Below are positions 1 to 13,379 of a DNA stretch of 64,000 nt, in pieces (the first letter of the stretch is position 1; every line of letters starts with the position of its first letter). The notes below the pieces were generated by a model. It saw only the letters and a program-made list of their open reading frames with translations, was not told where the DNA came from and did not search any database. Source of the stretch: Plectrocnemia conspersa (Eukaryota > Arthropoda > Insecta > Trichoptera > Polycentropodidae); assembly GCA_009617715.1 (NCBI GenBank), contig VTFK01000156.1:62001-126000 (forward strand), read 5' to 3'. The translations under genes were made by a program, and so were the position numbers.

Positions 1-1180
1 AGAGCTATCTATAAATCGATGGATAACAAGCGATTAACACTCTAATATTAAAATATCTTTTATTTACTTTACACATGTATTAAAAAATTAGAATGCTAGT
101 TTTGAATTTAATTGATTAAATAAAATTCTATATATCCTTACATATATCCCTTTTGAAGTATGAAAAAGTTTAAAAACAGAAAGTGCGAAAAGGGGATTAT
201 TAAGTGAGCTTATATAAAATTAGCTTGGTTTTGGGACGCTTCTCTCCAGAGGGATAGCTGTAATTGCTAGGGTTGTTGAAAATTTATTATTAAAGGGTAT
301 TGCAAGGGCTGGATAATCTGACGTCTAAATATAAACTATACGGAATAGACTGGAACTCCTAATGATTTTAGAATGTTATCGTTATTGCCTAATATAAAAT
401 ATTAAAATATAATATAAAAGTGCATATTAGGTCCTTTTTATAGATTTAGGCTTAATATAAATCGCTAATAATTAGCATTATTGTTATGCTTAACTGTAAA
501 ATTAAAGTTTATTTTTTGGAGTTATATATTTGTTTCAAAATTTTCAGACCCTATTTGCTCCTTTGGATTTTGGCAAATGTAGACATTTTTATACATATTA
601 ATTATTTCACGTTTCCCTATTATTACTAACGGCATCCTAACATTACCCTAATACCGTATTATTAATTTACTTTAAATATATTCAGCTATATAGAATTTCT
701 TTGCAGAATAGTCAACATTCTTGATGCATTTGGTGAGCTTGGAAACAAATTTACCCGTATCTCTCGCCTGCTCTATTTTTCAGTAAGCGCAAAATGAAAA
801 AGAGTTTTTTATTATCCATATATTAATGTTACTTCTTCTTACTACGAATTAGAAAATTTTTTTTTCAATGTCTAGCGGACATTTCAAACACCTGGTAAAC
901 TCTTCCCCGCCACGCTGACCCTAGCAGAAGCGGCAGCGATGCCAACTGCTTAAAAATATATTTTATTTATTCTATTCATGTTTTATTTTTACAAAAGTGC
1001 CTCGTAATACCTTTTAATTTATTTTATATTTTTTATTATTACACAATTGTATTTTATGATTGAAAAAGTTGTTATTTCATTAGATTACCCAGTATTTTTT
1101 TGCTTGTTAAATTAAAGTTTAGAACGAAATACTTAAATAATATTTTAACTACGATCAATAAAGCAATTTAAATCCAATCC
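1..1180. other. AT-rich DNA without genes
   Basis: No open frame of note and no recognised domain. A short GC-richer stretch at about 885-945 (GCAGAAGCGGCAGCGATGCC) stands out from the background but has no assignable role. Confidence 0.5.
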
Positions 1181-1350
1181 ATACTTATGTACAGTGTCCC
1201 TTGTACCCCACTAGGCGACATGGTTTCCACCAAGGTCTTGATTAAGTCGGTGACAGGCGGAAGACGTAGGGCCTGGCCCGGGGGTCGCTGGACCCTCATC
1301 GATACTCGTCCACGGTTGACGTCGACGTTTACGGTCCGAGCTATGGAAGT
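1181..1350. other. GC-rich island, function unknown
   Basis: Clearly higher in G+C and CpG than its flanks (CCTGGCCCGGGGGTCGCTGG, then GGTTGACGTCGACGTTTACG). A + strand frame stays open from 1187 to 1516, but its second half runs into AT-rich sequence and the translation (RRRAWPGGRWTLIDTRPRL) matches no family I know. It could be an exon, a promoter or a conserved regulatory element. Confidence 0.35.
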
Positions 1351-1519
1351 CTTTTTGTGTCTTTGTTCAGTTGATCGTATTTATGAATTTTATATTTGGA
1401 ATAAATTGTGGCACATTTGCGTGCCCTTTCGCTCGAGTTACGTAACCGGACCGATTCAGGTTTATGACATGTTATGTAAGACCGCCACCGACCTAACTAT
1501 TATATTATATTGCTAGCAT

Positions 1520-3180
1520 CGTACATCAATGGGAGCTTTTCAAATATAAAACTATAAATTAACAGATAGCAACCAATAGTGTTCCGTATTTCACGCAGCG
1601 CAGGACGATACAAAATTTAACAAGAAGTAGGTCAGCTAGGTCCTGAATGCGCATACATATACTGATGATATCTACTGGTGTTTATGTTCTTTTACCATGC
1701 AATTATATGAAAAAATATGTGATTATAACTAATATCAGATATGTTAATGTTACTGACTTTTAAATAAACTCCAAAATATAGTATTTTATTTAAGAGTAAA
1801 AATAAAATGTCCATGCAATATTATATCATTAAAATATTTTTTTTATTAGCTATTTAATATCTTATGCAAATATATAAATGAGATCGTTATAAACAAATCT
1901 TTCTTTTTACTTTTTATTAAGAGAAACTGTTGTTTTAAATATTTTTATTTAAGGAGAAAATAAAGCGATATTTTAATTCTGAATATTGAGATTGAGGTAT
2001 TTTAATAAAAGATTTTTTTATGTTTTAAACGTATTCAAAGATAGGCAATATTATCGTACTTTAAAAAGTTTTTTATCGTCAATTTAATATCATTTCTGAT
2101 TTAACTCTTTATGTGCTAGGTGCGGATAAATCCGAATCATTATGTACGGCTTTTAAGTGCGAAATTCGGATTTATCCCTCATTCAATAAAAAGTCACGTA
2201 ATTAGTCAATTATACAGTAAAAAATATAATTAAAGATTCAATTCTGAAGATATACATATATGCAGCAAAGTATGAATACAATCATTTAAAAAATCATGAT
2301 TAAATATTTAAATTTATTTTTTACGGTATATTCGGTTCATTTTGAAAACGGTCAAAGTCATTTCAACATTCAATTTTTATGTTTCCTTATAAGCTGCATG
2401 CAAAATTTATATGTCAAAATAAATAATAAATCTAGCAGATTATATAAATTTTAAAAATTTGTGTTGCGTAATATAAAAATATTTTTTAATCAATTCAAAC
2501 GCAAACCTTTAAATATCTCAACAGAAAAGAAATATGACTTAGTCCACATTTATATATGTATGTGGTTTATATTCGTAGACTTTATGATAAACCTTGAATG
2601 TTTAAATCAAACTGTGAATGCATATTGTAAAAATATATACTCACACACTTTACATTTAATTAAATGTAGTTTATCCTACATTTACACTACAAACTACACT
2701 ACAAACTACATTTACAATAAATGTAGTTTATCTACACAATCGAATCATATTAAATCTATTATTCAAACTTTTATGTATGTATTTATATTTCACTATATAA
2801 ATATTAAACATAATTTAAAACAAAGGCTTGCGTCTACAATGGCATGTTTTTGTATATATCTTTACAAACTGGATATTGTCATATTTGTAAAACAGAATAG
2901 GGAAAAAAAAGCCTGTGAAAATATAGAGTTTACTTTAAGGGAAATTGTTCAATGATTTAAAGAAGCTTTTCAAGATAAAATAATATTATTTTATCGAGCA
3001 GTTGAAAAATAAAATATTTATAATACATAATAATTTTTTACTAAAATATAAAATAAAATTAAATAAAATGTGTTGAATCTAGGTAATAAAAATACATGTA
3101 TGTATAATATATATATATATAATTATATTTTATATTTTTTAGAAACATATATATACATATATCAGAGCAATAATGTAATT
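1520..3180. other. AT-rich DNA with hairpins and a short palindrome cluster
   Basis: Contains a 14-bp perfect inverted repeat (2124-2137 and 2164-2177) and a TTAACTCTTT motif at 2101 like a TTAA-type MITE end. At 2651-2720 there is an 18-bp palindrome (TACATTTAATTAAATGTA), two copies of ACTACAAACTAC and further inverted ACATTTA/TAAATGT units. A 164-codon frame at 2461-2955 begins with GTG and has AT-driven composition (Ile, Tyr, Lys, Asn), so I do not call it a gene. A (TA)n run lies near 3104-3122. Confidence 0.45.
2124..2177. repeat. 14-bp perfect inverted repeat
   Basis: GGATAAATCCGAAT at 2124-2137 and its exact complement ATTCGGATTTATCC at 2164-2177, with a 26-nt loop. It starts 20 bp after TTAACTCTTT (2101), so it may be part of a TTAA-type MITE. 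Confidence 0.6.
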
Positions 3181-3480
3181 AATGCGTTTCATCATCACCG
3201 TATTGTGATGGATGTGTAATGTATCTTACAAATTCCACCCATCACCTACCAAAGTGTTGCTTTTCCAGCAGGGGAAACACTAAAATCCATCATACATCAC
3301 TGTCACACTGAGCTTGGGTTATTATGCTTTAAAACCGCCTTAATATCATACGATCTAACCGTGAATTTGTAGGAATGTAGCTTAAAATTTATGAAAATTC
3401 ATGCCATACCTAGAAATTCAATTGGGCGCGATCCAGGTATGTAAATCTAGAGCGAGCGTGTAAAATCTCAAATGGGGGTT
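3181..3480. repeat. Structured, GC-richer segment, possible transposon fragment
   Basis: Contains several imperfect hairpins: GTGATGGATG with CCCATCAC (3204-3245), and GTGTTGCTTTTCC with GGGGAAACAC (3253-3280). A third GATG/CATC-rich run follows at 3293-3300. The density of inverted words suggests a mobile-element fragment, but no family could be named. Confidence 0.3.
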
Positions 3481-5390
3481 GTCAAAAGATAGTTTGTTTA
3501 ATTATTCATATTTAATTCGTATATTAGCTATGTCACCCAACTTTGTCTGTGGGCAACTAAATATTGACATAATTGATGCATATTTAAACACTTTATTTAT
3601 TTAGTCATATAGTAGTTTATTTCACCTAATAACTAAATCATCTATTGGCAAAATAATCTTGGATATACAAACATAAAATATGTATTGTATATACAGACGG
3701 AGAGCAAAAATCAAATATGTGTAAATTTGTTGAAACTTTTTTTATGAGCCATTTGGGTAATATTTTTTGCTATGTGTCCTCTGACAGCAAGATACCCTTG
3801 AGCGTGTTAAACCATTATTGTAAAAGATTCCCCAAATATCTCAAATGTGTCGATATTTTGTAGTGCTTTTATCGCATCCGAATACACGTGACTCAAGGCT
3901 TTTAAATAGCGACACATTCTTAAGGCTTTAAAGATACTCTACGTATATTACAACAAACTTTTTACATATAAAATATTAAAAATATATTATTCAATAACCT
4001 TGTATTTATATTATATATTTTTATTATTCAAATTAACCTCATTAAAAAATGGTTCTTAAAAAACGCTTTTAAGCGATCTATATATACTTATTAGTGAGCA
4101 AAAAAAGTAGCCTATTGTAGCAGCTTTAATCTGTTAGATGAAGCAAATCTGAAATAATCAATAAAAACTATAAACATTATATGAGTTCTGATATTTTAGT
4201 ATATTAAATTTTTTTAAGTTTATTAAAAATCAGTAAAACAACGACAAGTTAGCATTATTATGTCCATGCAACAGCTTATAGATAGTTAACAATGTACAAA
4301 TATCTATTAATTTTGATGATATAAATAAAAAATTAGGTAGTTTTTAATTATAGCTTATATGTGTATGTACATCATAGTCCAAAACGTTTAAGTAAGCTTA
4401 ATTTATAAAATTAATTAAACCTTTAAATAAGATTAAATCGAAAAGGATTATCCGACTTAAGCTTCAAGTTGAATAAATACATTTTGCAATGTAAATATAT
4501 TTTGATGTAAATTATTATTTAGATTAAAGATAAATATTTTTGTTTATTTTTTGCATAAGAGTGTTATTTCAGTTGTAAGTGTATAAGCTTTTTTTAATAT
4601 CAGTATTTGAATAATTGTATTTAGTTTTTGCTTTTGTATAATACTGTTTGTGAGATAAATAAGCGTTAAAAGCAAATAACACTGTAAAAAAACGCACAAA
4701 ATTCTTATAAAAGTTTTCATAAAAACTAAGCGTTTATTAACATTTTTAGAATTTTTTTTACAAACCTATTTCTTGAATACAAAAAAGTAAAGTGATAAAA
4801 TAATTAAATTATTTGTTTCTATACTATTGCATACCTGCTATAGCTTATATTAAATAAAATTTAAAAATTGCTTTTTAAAATTTTTTAATGTATCAAAATT
4901 TAAAAATAAAAAGAGTGCAGTTTACTAAATCAGTTTACTTAAATTGTAAGTTCGTAAGTTTTTATTTATTGTTAGTAGTTAAAAATTATTTATAAAAATC
5001 ACATGTGTAATTAAAATACAAAACATTCAAATACTAAATTCGTAGATTTAGCTTAGAAAATTACACCCATTTTTAACACTAGTTAAGGCTATATTTTTTA
5101 GTACTATATAATTATACGTACATGTATTTTTTTTCAATATTTGTTCTAAGAATATTGCGATGTTTTTGTGTAATTTTTAAGGTTTGTTTATAAATTAATA
5201 AGGTCTGATTTTTAAAAACACTGTTGCGCTACTAAATGTTTTTATGTATTAAACGCAGTATACATATTACATTTATTTCTTTCTGAAAATAAAAATAGTT
5301 AGGCATTGGCAAAAGTTTTATTTTTTAATTTGTAGTTTTTAAGTTTTCAAGACTTCTATATTACATGTTTTGAATTTTTTTTATTAAATA
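3481..5390. other. AT-rich DNA, nothing recognised
   Basis: Long A and T runs, no open frame with domain-like content, no terminal inverted repeats seen. Confidence 0.5.
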
Positions 5391-5399
5391 TTTTTTAGA

Positions 5400-6060
5400 C
5401 TCCTTGTACAACCTAGAACGCAAATTTTATAAAATTAAGTAGTGATATATACATATTTATGAATTTTTCTACATATTTAAAAAATGAAATATTTTTAGTT
5501 TGGCTTGGTTCAAAGTTGCTGTATACTTATAATTATTTTTATAAACTAATATGTACGTGTACTTGTTTTTATTAAATTAAACATTTTGTACCTTAATTCA
5601 TAATTTTTATCAAAATATTAAGAAAAAAAAAATTTCGTATTAGGGTATGTTAGGTTTGTAACCTAACATACCCTAACATTAAATATTTTCAGCATAGACT
5701 AACTTAGCCTAACTCAAATTTGCATATGAACAAATTAAAAAAATATATCAAATGTTTATATTTATATTTATAAACTTATATACACTTGTACTTAGTTTTA
5801 TAAAATGACACGCACAACTATAAATTAAGTACATATGTAAGTACATTTAAAAAACATTTAGCATATTTAAAAATATTTTGAGTTATGCTAGGACAGAATA
5901 CAAACCGTAGTCTAGTTAAGTCTAACTTAAATTTGTTTATCTTTTGTATATTTTATATTTATTAATTAAACAGAAGTATACATATACCTTAATTTTTAAA
6001 TTCGAGTTTAAAATGTAAACCTAATCTAACTTAGTCCAAATTAATTTTTTACGAACAATA
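5400..6060. repeat. Degenerate repeat block with a 17-bp perfect hairpin
   Basis: At 5640-5676 a 17-bp arm (TTAGGGTATGTTAGGTT) meets its exact complement across a 3-nt loop. Around it, related strings recur: CTAACTTAGCCTAACTCAAA (5699), GTCTAGTTAAGTCTAACTTA (about 5912) and ACCTAATCTAACTTAGTCCA (about 6019). AT-rich spacers containing ACTTATATACACTTGTACTT-like words alternate with them. This suggests a decayed tandem array; the period is irregular. Confidence 0.4.
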
Positions 6061-6348
6061 TTTTTAAATGATTTAAAAATTTTAGATATGCCAAAAATTT
6101 TTTTTTTAAATAAAATTGGTACATAAATACATATTTTTTTTGCAATTATTTTTTTTAAATCAATACACAATTCTAAAAAATGTTCGATTAACAAATATTT
6201 AAATTTTCAAGATATTTTATGTTTATGTCTCTTTATTGACAATATTACAATAAAGTAAAATTTCTTTAATATTATAATGAGACGCTTGAAACTGCATAAA
6301 ATAAATTAAAATAAAATAAATCTACTTTAGAAAAAATAATTATTAAAT

Positions 6349-6393
6349 ACTAGCTGTCGGTACCTCACTGTCGTGAAGTACCGAAGCTAGCGA
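6349..6393. repeat. Imperfect hairpin CTAGCTGTCGGTAC / GTACCGAAGCTAG
   Basis: CTAGCTGTCGGTAC pairs with GTACCGAAGCTAG across a loop of about 14 nt, with one bulge. Flanked by AT-rich DNA. May be a mobile-element terminus; no partner end found. Confidence 0.4.
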
Positions 6394-6689
6394 CTGTTTA
6401 CGAATACCGGACCGTTTTAAATATTATTTTTGCTTCGTTCAGATTCTTGATTAAATATTAATATAATATGTCGTATTATCGTATTTTGTTTTTTTTTTTT
6501 ATTAATAATTTTTTTTAACATAGGTAAATTAACATTATAACTGTACGGGTAGTAGAACCGATATATATTGATTATTTCTACTCTAAAAAATATTTACTAT
6601 TATAATTGAAAAAAGATATAAGAAAAACGAAAGTTATTTTGTTTGATGAGCCAGATTGTTTTGTGCCACCCAGTAATTAAATTAATTCA

Positions 6690-7215
6690 TTAAACTTAAA
6701 CGCACATTAAATATCTTGTATCTACATAAATTAACAGTACGCGTTTCAGCACACGCGACGGTTCGATCTTTTCCGGCTCGTTGCGAAAAGCTTCACATCT
6801 AAATTTATACTGCGGGATTATCGAAACGTAAAATTGAAACGTATTGCACGCATTAATCTGCACAGTCACGCGATAGACTCCGTTAACGTTGTATACAAAA
6901 AATACACAACACATGTTAGAATAAAATATGTACTATGTATACCGCGTACTTACAACCGTATACGAGAAACGGAAACTTTTCTCATCCATCGCACCATAAT
7001 TCAGTCGCTTCGCTCGAGCTTTCACATTCGCTTATATAATGTTATGTGTGTGTTTGTATGTGCTACGTTTCCATAGGATTCCCACTGAGCTTTCCTTTCG
7101 AGTCCCATTTTTCTACTCCGATGAAAAATTCTCGGACAGTCGTAAAACTCGGTCATTCCGTCGGTTAATGTTCGTCGCTGATATTAAATTCGAATGGATT
7201 TTATCGATCGTTTCG
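6690..7215. other. CpG-containing island, possible regulatory element
   Basis: About 500 bp of visibly higher GC with many CG dinucleotides (ACGCGACGGTTCGATC, TCGCTTCGCTCGAGC). Several short frames overlap on both strands, as expected of CpG-rich non-coding DNA, with no domain or splice logic. Candidate conserved non-coding or promoter DNA. Confidence 0.3.
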
Positions 7216-9277
7216 ATTATAATTATATTTGGAGAATCTTTATTTCACACATATTTTTATTTAGTCATGAAACAAACATTTTATTATATAAAATTTATTA
7301 GTTTTCGATAACCAAGAAAAGCGTCAACGCATCACTGCAAAAGTTTAATCAGAGTTTTATACGATATAAAATTTAGTTTAAAATCTTAAAATTTATTATT
7401 ATAATTAAAAAACATATTTCAGAAAAATAATAATAAAATTTTTTAAAATATTATTTATTTTATTTGAATGTTAAAAATATTAAATAAAAACTTATTCTAT
7501 GTTAAATTCATAATTTTTAAAGTCAGTTAAAACTTCAGTTTTCTTTAAATTTGTAAATAAATCATATTATTGCAATAAACTTAGGTATACCACATAAACT
7601 TTTGTTTTAGTTATAGTATGGAGCTAGTTTATTTAATATTATATAATGGCATCTTAGTCGTATATATCTCGATACAGTTACAATTTTTGGTAAATAATAT
7701 GTAAGGTATTTAATGTTTTTAATAGTACCATGAAATATTTTGTTTGATACAAAAACAGTTAATTTAAACATTGTTTATGGCACTGCATTGCGCCATGTTA
7801 TATTAAGTGAAAGAGTCTCATATATATGTGATAGCACATATTTCACTTACGCGAGTCAAGCCTAACCTTTCGCTTCATACGCTGTTGTTCGCAAATTTAA
7901 CGCTTTGTCAGTTGTTGTCATGTATAAATTTTGACTTAATCCTAATTTGAGCATGATAAGTACGACCCTTGAATGGATCAATAAAGGTATATACACCGAG
8001 CCCTTATAATACGTCCACATATGTGTGTTGTACAAGTTCTAAATTGAACTTTGTTATTTTCTATGAATATTGAATGCCCCTGAATGTTTGTATCGTACTA
8101 GATTAAACAAAGTAACATTGACGACGGTGGTCCTGTTTTCTATAATTTTGGGGAAACAATATATTTGAGAGATATTGATTTATACACATTGAAAATGGCT
8201 GTGATATACACACATATACAAGAAAAACCTTTTAAAATAATAAACAATACGTTAAGTGAGCATATGCTGCTATTAATATTGATAACTCATTTAATATTCT
8301 TTTTGTATTGCAATATAAGTTTCTTAGTATTTTGTTGTTAAATTAAAGTATATTTAAATGCATCATTGAATATAGACTTAATTTATACTCATAGTTTTCG
8401 TGGCCCATGATTGTTAATGAATGAAATATGCAGTGAATTATTGTGATGCATTTTTTTGTGTTGACGTTATACTGCCGATTATTTTTTTTATTAAATACGT
8501 TAAATTAAATAAAATAATTAAAGTAGGTTAATATGAAAGTATTTTCCTGAAGTGAGAGTTTATTAATACCAAAAACGGTCTGATGTAATTAATAATGATT
8601 TATGTTATCGTTTTTTAGCTAAACTTGTTATTTATTACGCAATTGTATTTTTATTGAATTTTTTATTCAATTGCTAAAACTGAAAATTCTCTGTGATGTG
8701 TTAGTTTATCAGGTCTTAACCTCTGTAACATCGTGCATACTGAAAAAAAAAAAATATGTATAAAAAAGAGGCAGTGTGGTAAAATTCTATGATTATAAAC
8801 ATACCTGAATATCCTTTAAACTATACACAAACAATTTTTTTCATGACCAGTGAAAGATTCTGGATTTTACAAATATTTAATTAAGGACAACAATGTCTGA
8901 TTTCTTTGATTATATAATTTCTCTTTAATTGCCCGTTGAAATTTTAAGCTTAGCTCAAATTTTTTTTAACAAAAATCTTAAGGCCTCTTCGGCTAGTAAT
9001 AATAATCGTGAGACAATTATCAATAGCAGCTGTTGCTATATTATAAAAACAGTATATAAAAAACCTTTTTAGATTATTTAAAAAGATAAATAGCATTTAA
9101 GTTATTAGTTCATCAAAGCAAAGATAAAGCCGACGGCCAGTTAGAGCAATAGATAATCTCAAAAAAATATTTGTAATTTAAATACTGTAGATCTTCCGAG
9201 AAAGTATGCATATTTTTAAACATCTGGCACGTACACCTTTGGAAATGTGTTTTTATCTGAGTGTCTTCTTTTATTAA
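7216..9277. other. AT-rich DNA with a bulged hairpin
   Basis: No gene. At 7805-7851 TAAGTGAAA pairs with TTTCACTTA, enclosing ATATGTG/CACATAT, to form a bulged cruciform-like structure. Confidence 0.4.
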
Positions 9278-9502
9278 TTAACCCTTCATTTCATGGTGTT
9301 TCAAACTTGCAACGAACTCCAAATTGTAACGATATTTCTATATGGCTTTTTATATTATTTATTTTCATAATGTTGCATATTTGCAACATACTGTTGGTAC
9401 TTAATAGTTTTATTTTGATTATCAATACATATTTTTTTCATATTATACTGAACCTTTAATATTTTTTTCGACGATAAAATAAAATTTTAAGTGAAGGGCT
9501 AA
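9278..9502. mobile_element. Short TTAA-type (piggyBac-like) MITE, probable
   Basis: Left end TTAACCCTTCATTTCATGG at 9278. The right end, read in complement from 9502, is TTAGCCCTTCACTT, giving a 14-bp inverted repeat with two mismatches. The right TTAA is mutated to CTAA. Length is 225 bp with no coding capacity. TTAA targets are characteristic of piggyBac-type elements; the family name is inferred from that alone. Confidence 0.5.
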
Positions 9503-10600
9503 GCAAAAATAAGGCGAGTTCGAGTGTTAAAAAATTGTAAACAATTTTTTGTCATTCCCAGACCCTTATAAAATAAAACCTTCCAATAAGTATGCCTATT
9601 AATCTCCTTTACTTATGCAGCGTTATAAAAAATACAGTGATTGTAAACCTTCGTATGAATTTAATTTTAATATAATAAGAAATGCTTTCTAAAATTTTTT
9701 GAGAAATGAGAATTCTCTATTTGACATTTTTCTTGAGAAATTCTCAAAAAGGAACACTACTTACTCTAGGCTCTAGATTCACGAGAGTATTTTATTTTTA
9801 TATTAAACGAAATTGTTTTAAAGTAGTCTGATCTACTCAGAAAGAGGTTAGGAAACAAACTTCAACTCGCAGACAAAACTGGAGCATTGACGGGTTGCCG
9901 ACACCGCCCCTTTATATTATGTCATATTTTTTTCAAAAAGATTTTGAATTCATTTATACTTTTTTAAAGTATTTTACGGCTGAAAGTAAACGTATTTAAA
10001 AAAATATTTTCAAAAATCGTATGAGAAATTAAATTTCAGTCGTGTAATTGCCAAAATTGTGAATGAGTCAGAATCAGACTATTTATTAAATTTTATGAAC
10101 TATTTATGTTTTGTTTCAATTATTTTAGATTATTCGTTATTTTATAATTGGCTGCTATATTTGGTTACTGGGGAACTTCGCGCGTTAAATTTGAGTGACT
10201 TTTTAATATATAATCAATGGTTCTGTAACAAAATTGCGCAGAACAAAATAGCACCGACAAAACAACGCTGCGTAAAAATAGCGCAACGTATAAATAAACA
10301 TAGATATAAAGTATAATAATTAAAAATAGGATTAATGTATACGAAAAGTTTGATAAAACACAGTAACAATAAAATAAGAGTTTTCTGAAAAGGCACATTT
10401 GCATTTTCGCTGATCATTCGATATTATTCTCAATAGATGCTATGTATGTATATATCTCGTTGTTTTAAATCTCTTAATAGAAAAAGTTTATTATATATGT
10501 ATTTTTTTAATACCATTAGAAATTATATAAATATTAATTTTATTTATACAAAGCCATGCAGCTTTAAAGTTTAATCTTGCAGTGCAGTATCAGAAATGCA
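9503..10600. other. AT-rich DNA with two hairpins and a short A-rich tandem
   Basis: Inverted repeats at about 9529-9552 (AAAAAATTGT / ACAATTTTTT) and 9694-9752 (TTTTTGAGAA / TTCTCAAAAA). At about 10231-10292 the string AAAATNGCGCA-like recurs four times at about 15-bp spacing. No gene recognised. Confidence 0.4.
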
Positions 10601-12360
10601 GACATTAAATATTAATTTTCGTTCCTCGTAGCTATCACACCAAAAGTGAAAATCGAGCACTGCATTACAGATAGGTCAAATTTACTGCATACACTTGGCA
10701 AAGAACCGAGATATTGTTTTTTGACGACGTTCCACGTACACATGTACATATTTGTTTTGTCGAGACTCGAATATAGTATAGTATATAACTAAAAGAGCAA
10801 TTTTGAGTTCGGTACGGTCCCGTGAGGCGAAACAGGTGGCACAACGTAGAGCGTTAGTCCAAGGTGGGATGATTTCGATAGTGGCCTAATGTAAATTTAA
10901 TACGATTTTATGAGTCCCACTTTCGTAGCCCATAAACAACACACATAGAAAACCCCCATTGGAATAGTAGGAAATTCTGACCCCATTTATGAATTTTTCG
11001 GTAAAAACTTCACCGCCACACAATGGGTTATAATTTTTTTTTAAATATGATAAGTATTGTAATAATTTAAATATCACTATATTTACTATATTTATTATAA
11101 TACTATATTTCGTAAAAAAAATATTGATGACAATTTGCGCTATTGAAGACAAAACGTTGCAAAAAAAATTATAAAGATTTAATTTGCTATCAATTTAATT
11201 AGTAATTCTTGATGTTTAACAGACGATTTTAATTATTATCGATAGTAAAATATTCTTTACTAAAATATATATTTTATTCAACTGTGCGTCCGTTGCGTAA
11301 CGACGCCAACGTAGTGTTGCGTGCAAATTCCGTCCGAAAACATCCGATTAATTAATTAATACACGCAAAAACGAACGATTTAGTAAATATATTTTTTCTT
11401 TATACCTCTCTCGAGCTAATGGTCTCGGCACAAGAAATAAATTGAGGAAATTTCATTATAGGGAATTTAACAGATAAGTTAATTAAATTCGGAAAGAAAA
11501 ATACAGTCGAACCGTTACTAAAATTCGAAAGAAACATATTGAATGCGTTTATATATATTTGAAAGGTATATCGGGATAAATCACGTTTCACCCTTTTCAT
11601 ATAAGATTTCTATGGTCAAATAGCGTGAAACGTAAAATAGTAAAAAACATGCCCACATCGTATATTATGTCAAAGGTAATATATTAAATTTCGACTTGAG
11701 GGAATATGAGTATTGACTAAGGTTTTATATATTTTCATTTTAATATTGTGTAAGCCGATCTTACACTTCTGTAAAAACACTATTTGTGTCAGTATATTTA
11801 TCTGTCAAAGGATTAGAGTAGAGTGGAGGTGAAATTGCGCAGTTGTAATCTTTTATCAATTTAATGATCCATCTGCAATGTGACATGGAAAAGTGATTTT
11901 GACTTTTTTAAAAACCGATTACATATTTATACTTTAAAAAAAATAATAAAATCGTTTCTAATTTTTGTAAATAAATATTAGATATTCTAAACAGTATAAA
12001 GATTCTGAAATTCTGAAATGAGTAGGAAAGCAAAACCCAAAACAAAATTGTGGGACTATAAATTTACGATCCTGGGATCAGTCCTCAAAACTTATTTTAT
12101 TTTTAAACTAAAATTAGATATTTAAATAAAATTATTAAAATCAGTAAAAAAATGCCAATACAATTTATTTTTTTATTGTATATTAAATTTATCTTTATAA
12201 TTCATAGAGATAAATTTAATATAGTATATAATCTTACATCATAAAATATTTTTTTTAAATATATAAGTATGATACAATTGAAATAAAACACTAAGAATAT
12301 AAAGGTGTTTTAAAATAAGATAATAAGCAATTTAAATATTGCTTTAAATAATACACTCGT
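10601..12360. other. Intergenic or intronic DNA, mixed composition
   Basis: Small GC-richer pieces at 10800-10880 and 11280-11345; otherwise AT-rich. A perfect 14-bp inverted repeat, TATTAAATTTATCT (12181-12194) with AGATAAATTTAATA (12208-12221), could fold into a strong hairpin. No gene. Confidence 0.4.
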
Positions 12361-12369
12361 GGTAATATT

Positions 12370-13080
12370 AGAGCATCAAGTGTCTCGTCATTTAGACTGG
12401 ATCTGTTTGATGTGTAGACAGTCTGCTGCTGAAAAAGCCCCCTCAGCCTCCACACTCGTTGTATGTATTATCATGAGATATATTATACCAGTTCGAAGGG
12501 ATGACCACGTGAACCCAATTTTTAAATAATATAATTTAATAACTTTCGGTTCGCAAGTCATCAATATTTTTGTTATTGTCATGTAATTGATCTTTTATCG
12601 TAATTTGTTTAACTGATAAGGATTGTGTGTGAGATGACTGTACTTCAAATGGTATTACCACATTTTGTTCATGGTCTGTAGTTAACCTATCGATTGATTT
12701 TCTAATTGTTACGGTTTGCAATTTAATACATATTTAGTCGTATCCGTTACTATACACCTACGTTTTTATGTTTGTTTTTTTAGAGCAATTAATATTGAGC
12801 TTAATGCACATTGAGCTTAATGCAGATTTAAACTCGGTCAATTGCTTGACAGAATTTAAAAATTGCTTTGGCTGAGCACACGTTAGAATCACTTCGACAA
12901 AGTGCTTCGACAGCTAATGTTAAAGGTCTCAAAACTTTTATAATTTCTGCAATTTTCTTCCAGTCATTTTCATTGAACGTTACCGATAAATTGTTCAAGT
13001 CTTTTTGCATTTTTTTTTATATTTGTTTTTAAAAACTAAATCACTCTAGCTGCATATTATGAAGATTATCACATCTGTTT
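12370..13080 (-). mobile_element. hAT transposase remnant (broken)
   Basis: Read on the minus strand. One piece (12828-13010) gives LNNLSVTFNENDWKKIAEII and KVLRPLTLAVEALCRS, which resemble the region of hAT transposases before the dimerisation domain. Further on (about 12400-12470) TTSVEAEGAFSAADCLHIKQ matches the hAT C-terminal dimerisation motif, usually S-x-x-x-E-R-x-F-S-x-A-G. Stops and frame changes lie between the pieces, so it is a pseudogene. Terminal repeats and target-site duplication were not found. The upstream part is duplicated at 13995-14255. Confidence 0.65.
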
Positions 13081-13139
13081 TTACAGTCTAATATATATAA
13101 AAGATCTTTTCTATGCTCGTTTCTAACATATTTTTGTAA

Positions 13140-13345
13140 AAAAACGGCATTCTCAGTGGGAACGCTCGTTACCGAGCGTTGCCACTGCGACGGCGATGAC
13201 ACGATTTTATTGCTTTTGACGTGAATTTTTGACTTCTGAGAAGTGATAATTGTTTTTGCGCTCTCCTATTGACCAAAATTTGGTTTCGATACACTTTGAC
13301 CAATACTCTAATATCAGAAGTGCATAGTAATATCAGTAAGAATAG
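13140..13345. repeat. MITE-like repeat, copy 1
   Basis: Shares long strings with 18453-18740: CACTGCGACGGCGATGACAC, CGATTTTATTGCTTTTGACG, TGACTTCTGAGAAGTGATAA and GTTTTTGCGCTCTCCTATTG. The 3' margin ends in a stretch whose complement, CTTACTGATATTACTATG, also occurs at 18453-18471. Non-coding. It lies between the two hAT remnants. Confidence 0.7.
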
Positions 13346-13379
13346 CTATTATATTTTTAAAACATAGTGTAATATCCAA

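Noticed and set aside
2461..2955. 164-codon open frame
   Set aside because: Starts with GTG, is dominated by AT-coded residues (Ile, Tyr, Lys, Asn), crosses short tandem and palindromic DNA, and shows no domain or splice logic.
12160..12235. CRISPR-like or rho-independent terminator hairpin
   Set aside because: A single AT-rich palindrome in a eukaryotic context; no repeat-spacer array and no bacterial gene nearby.
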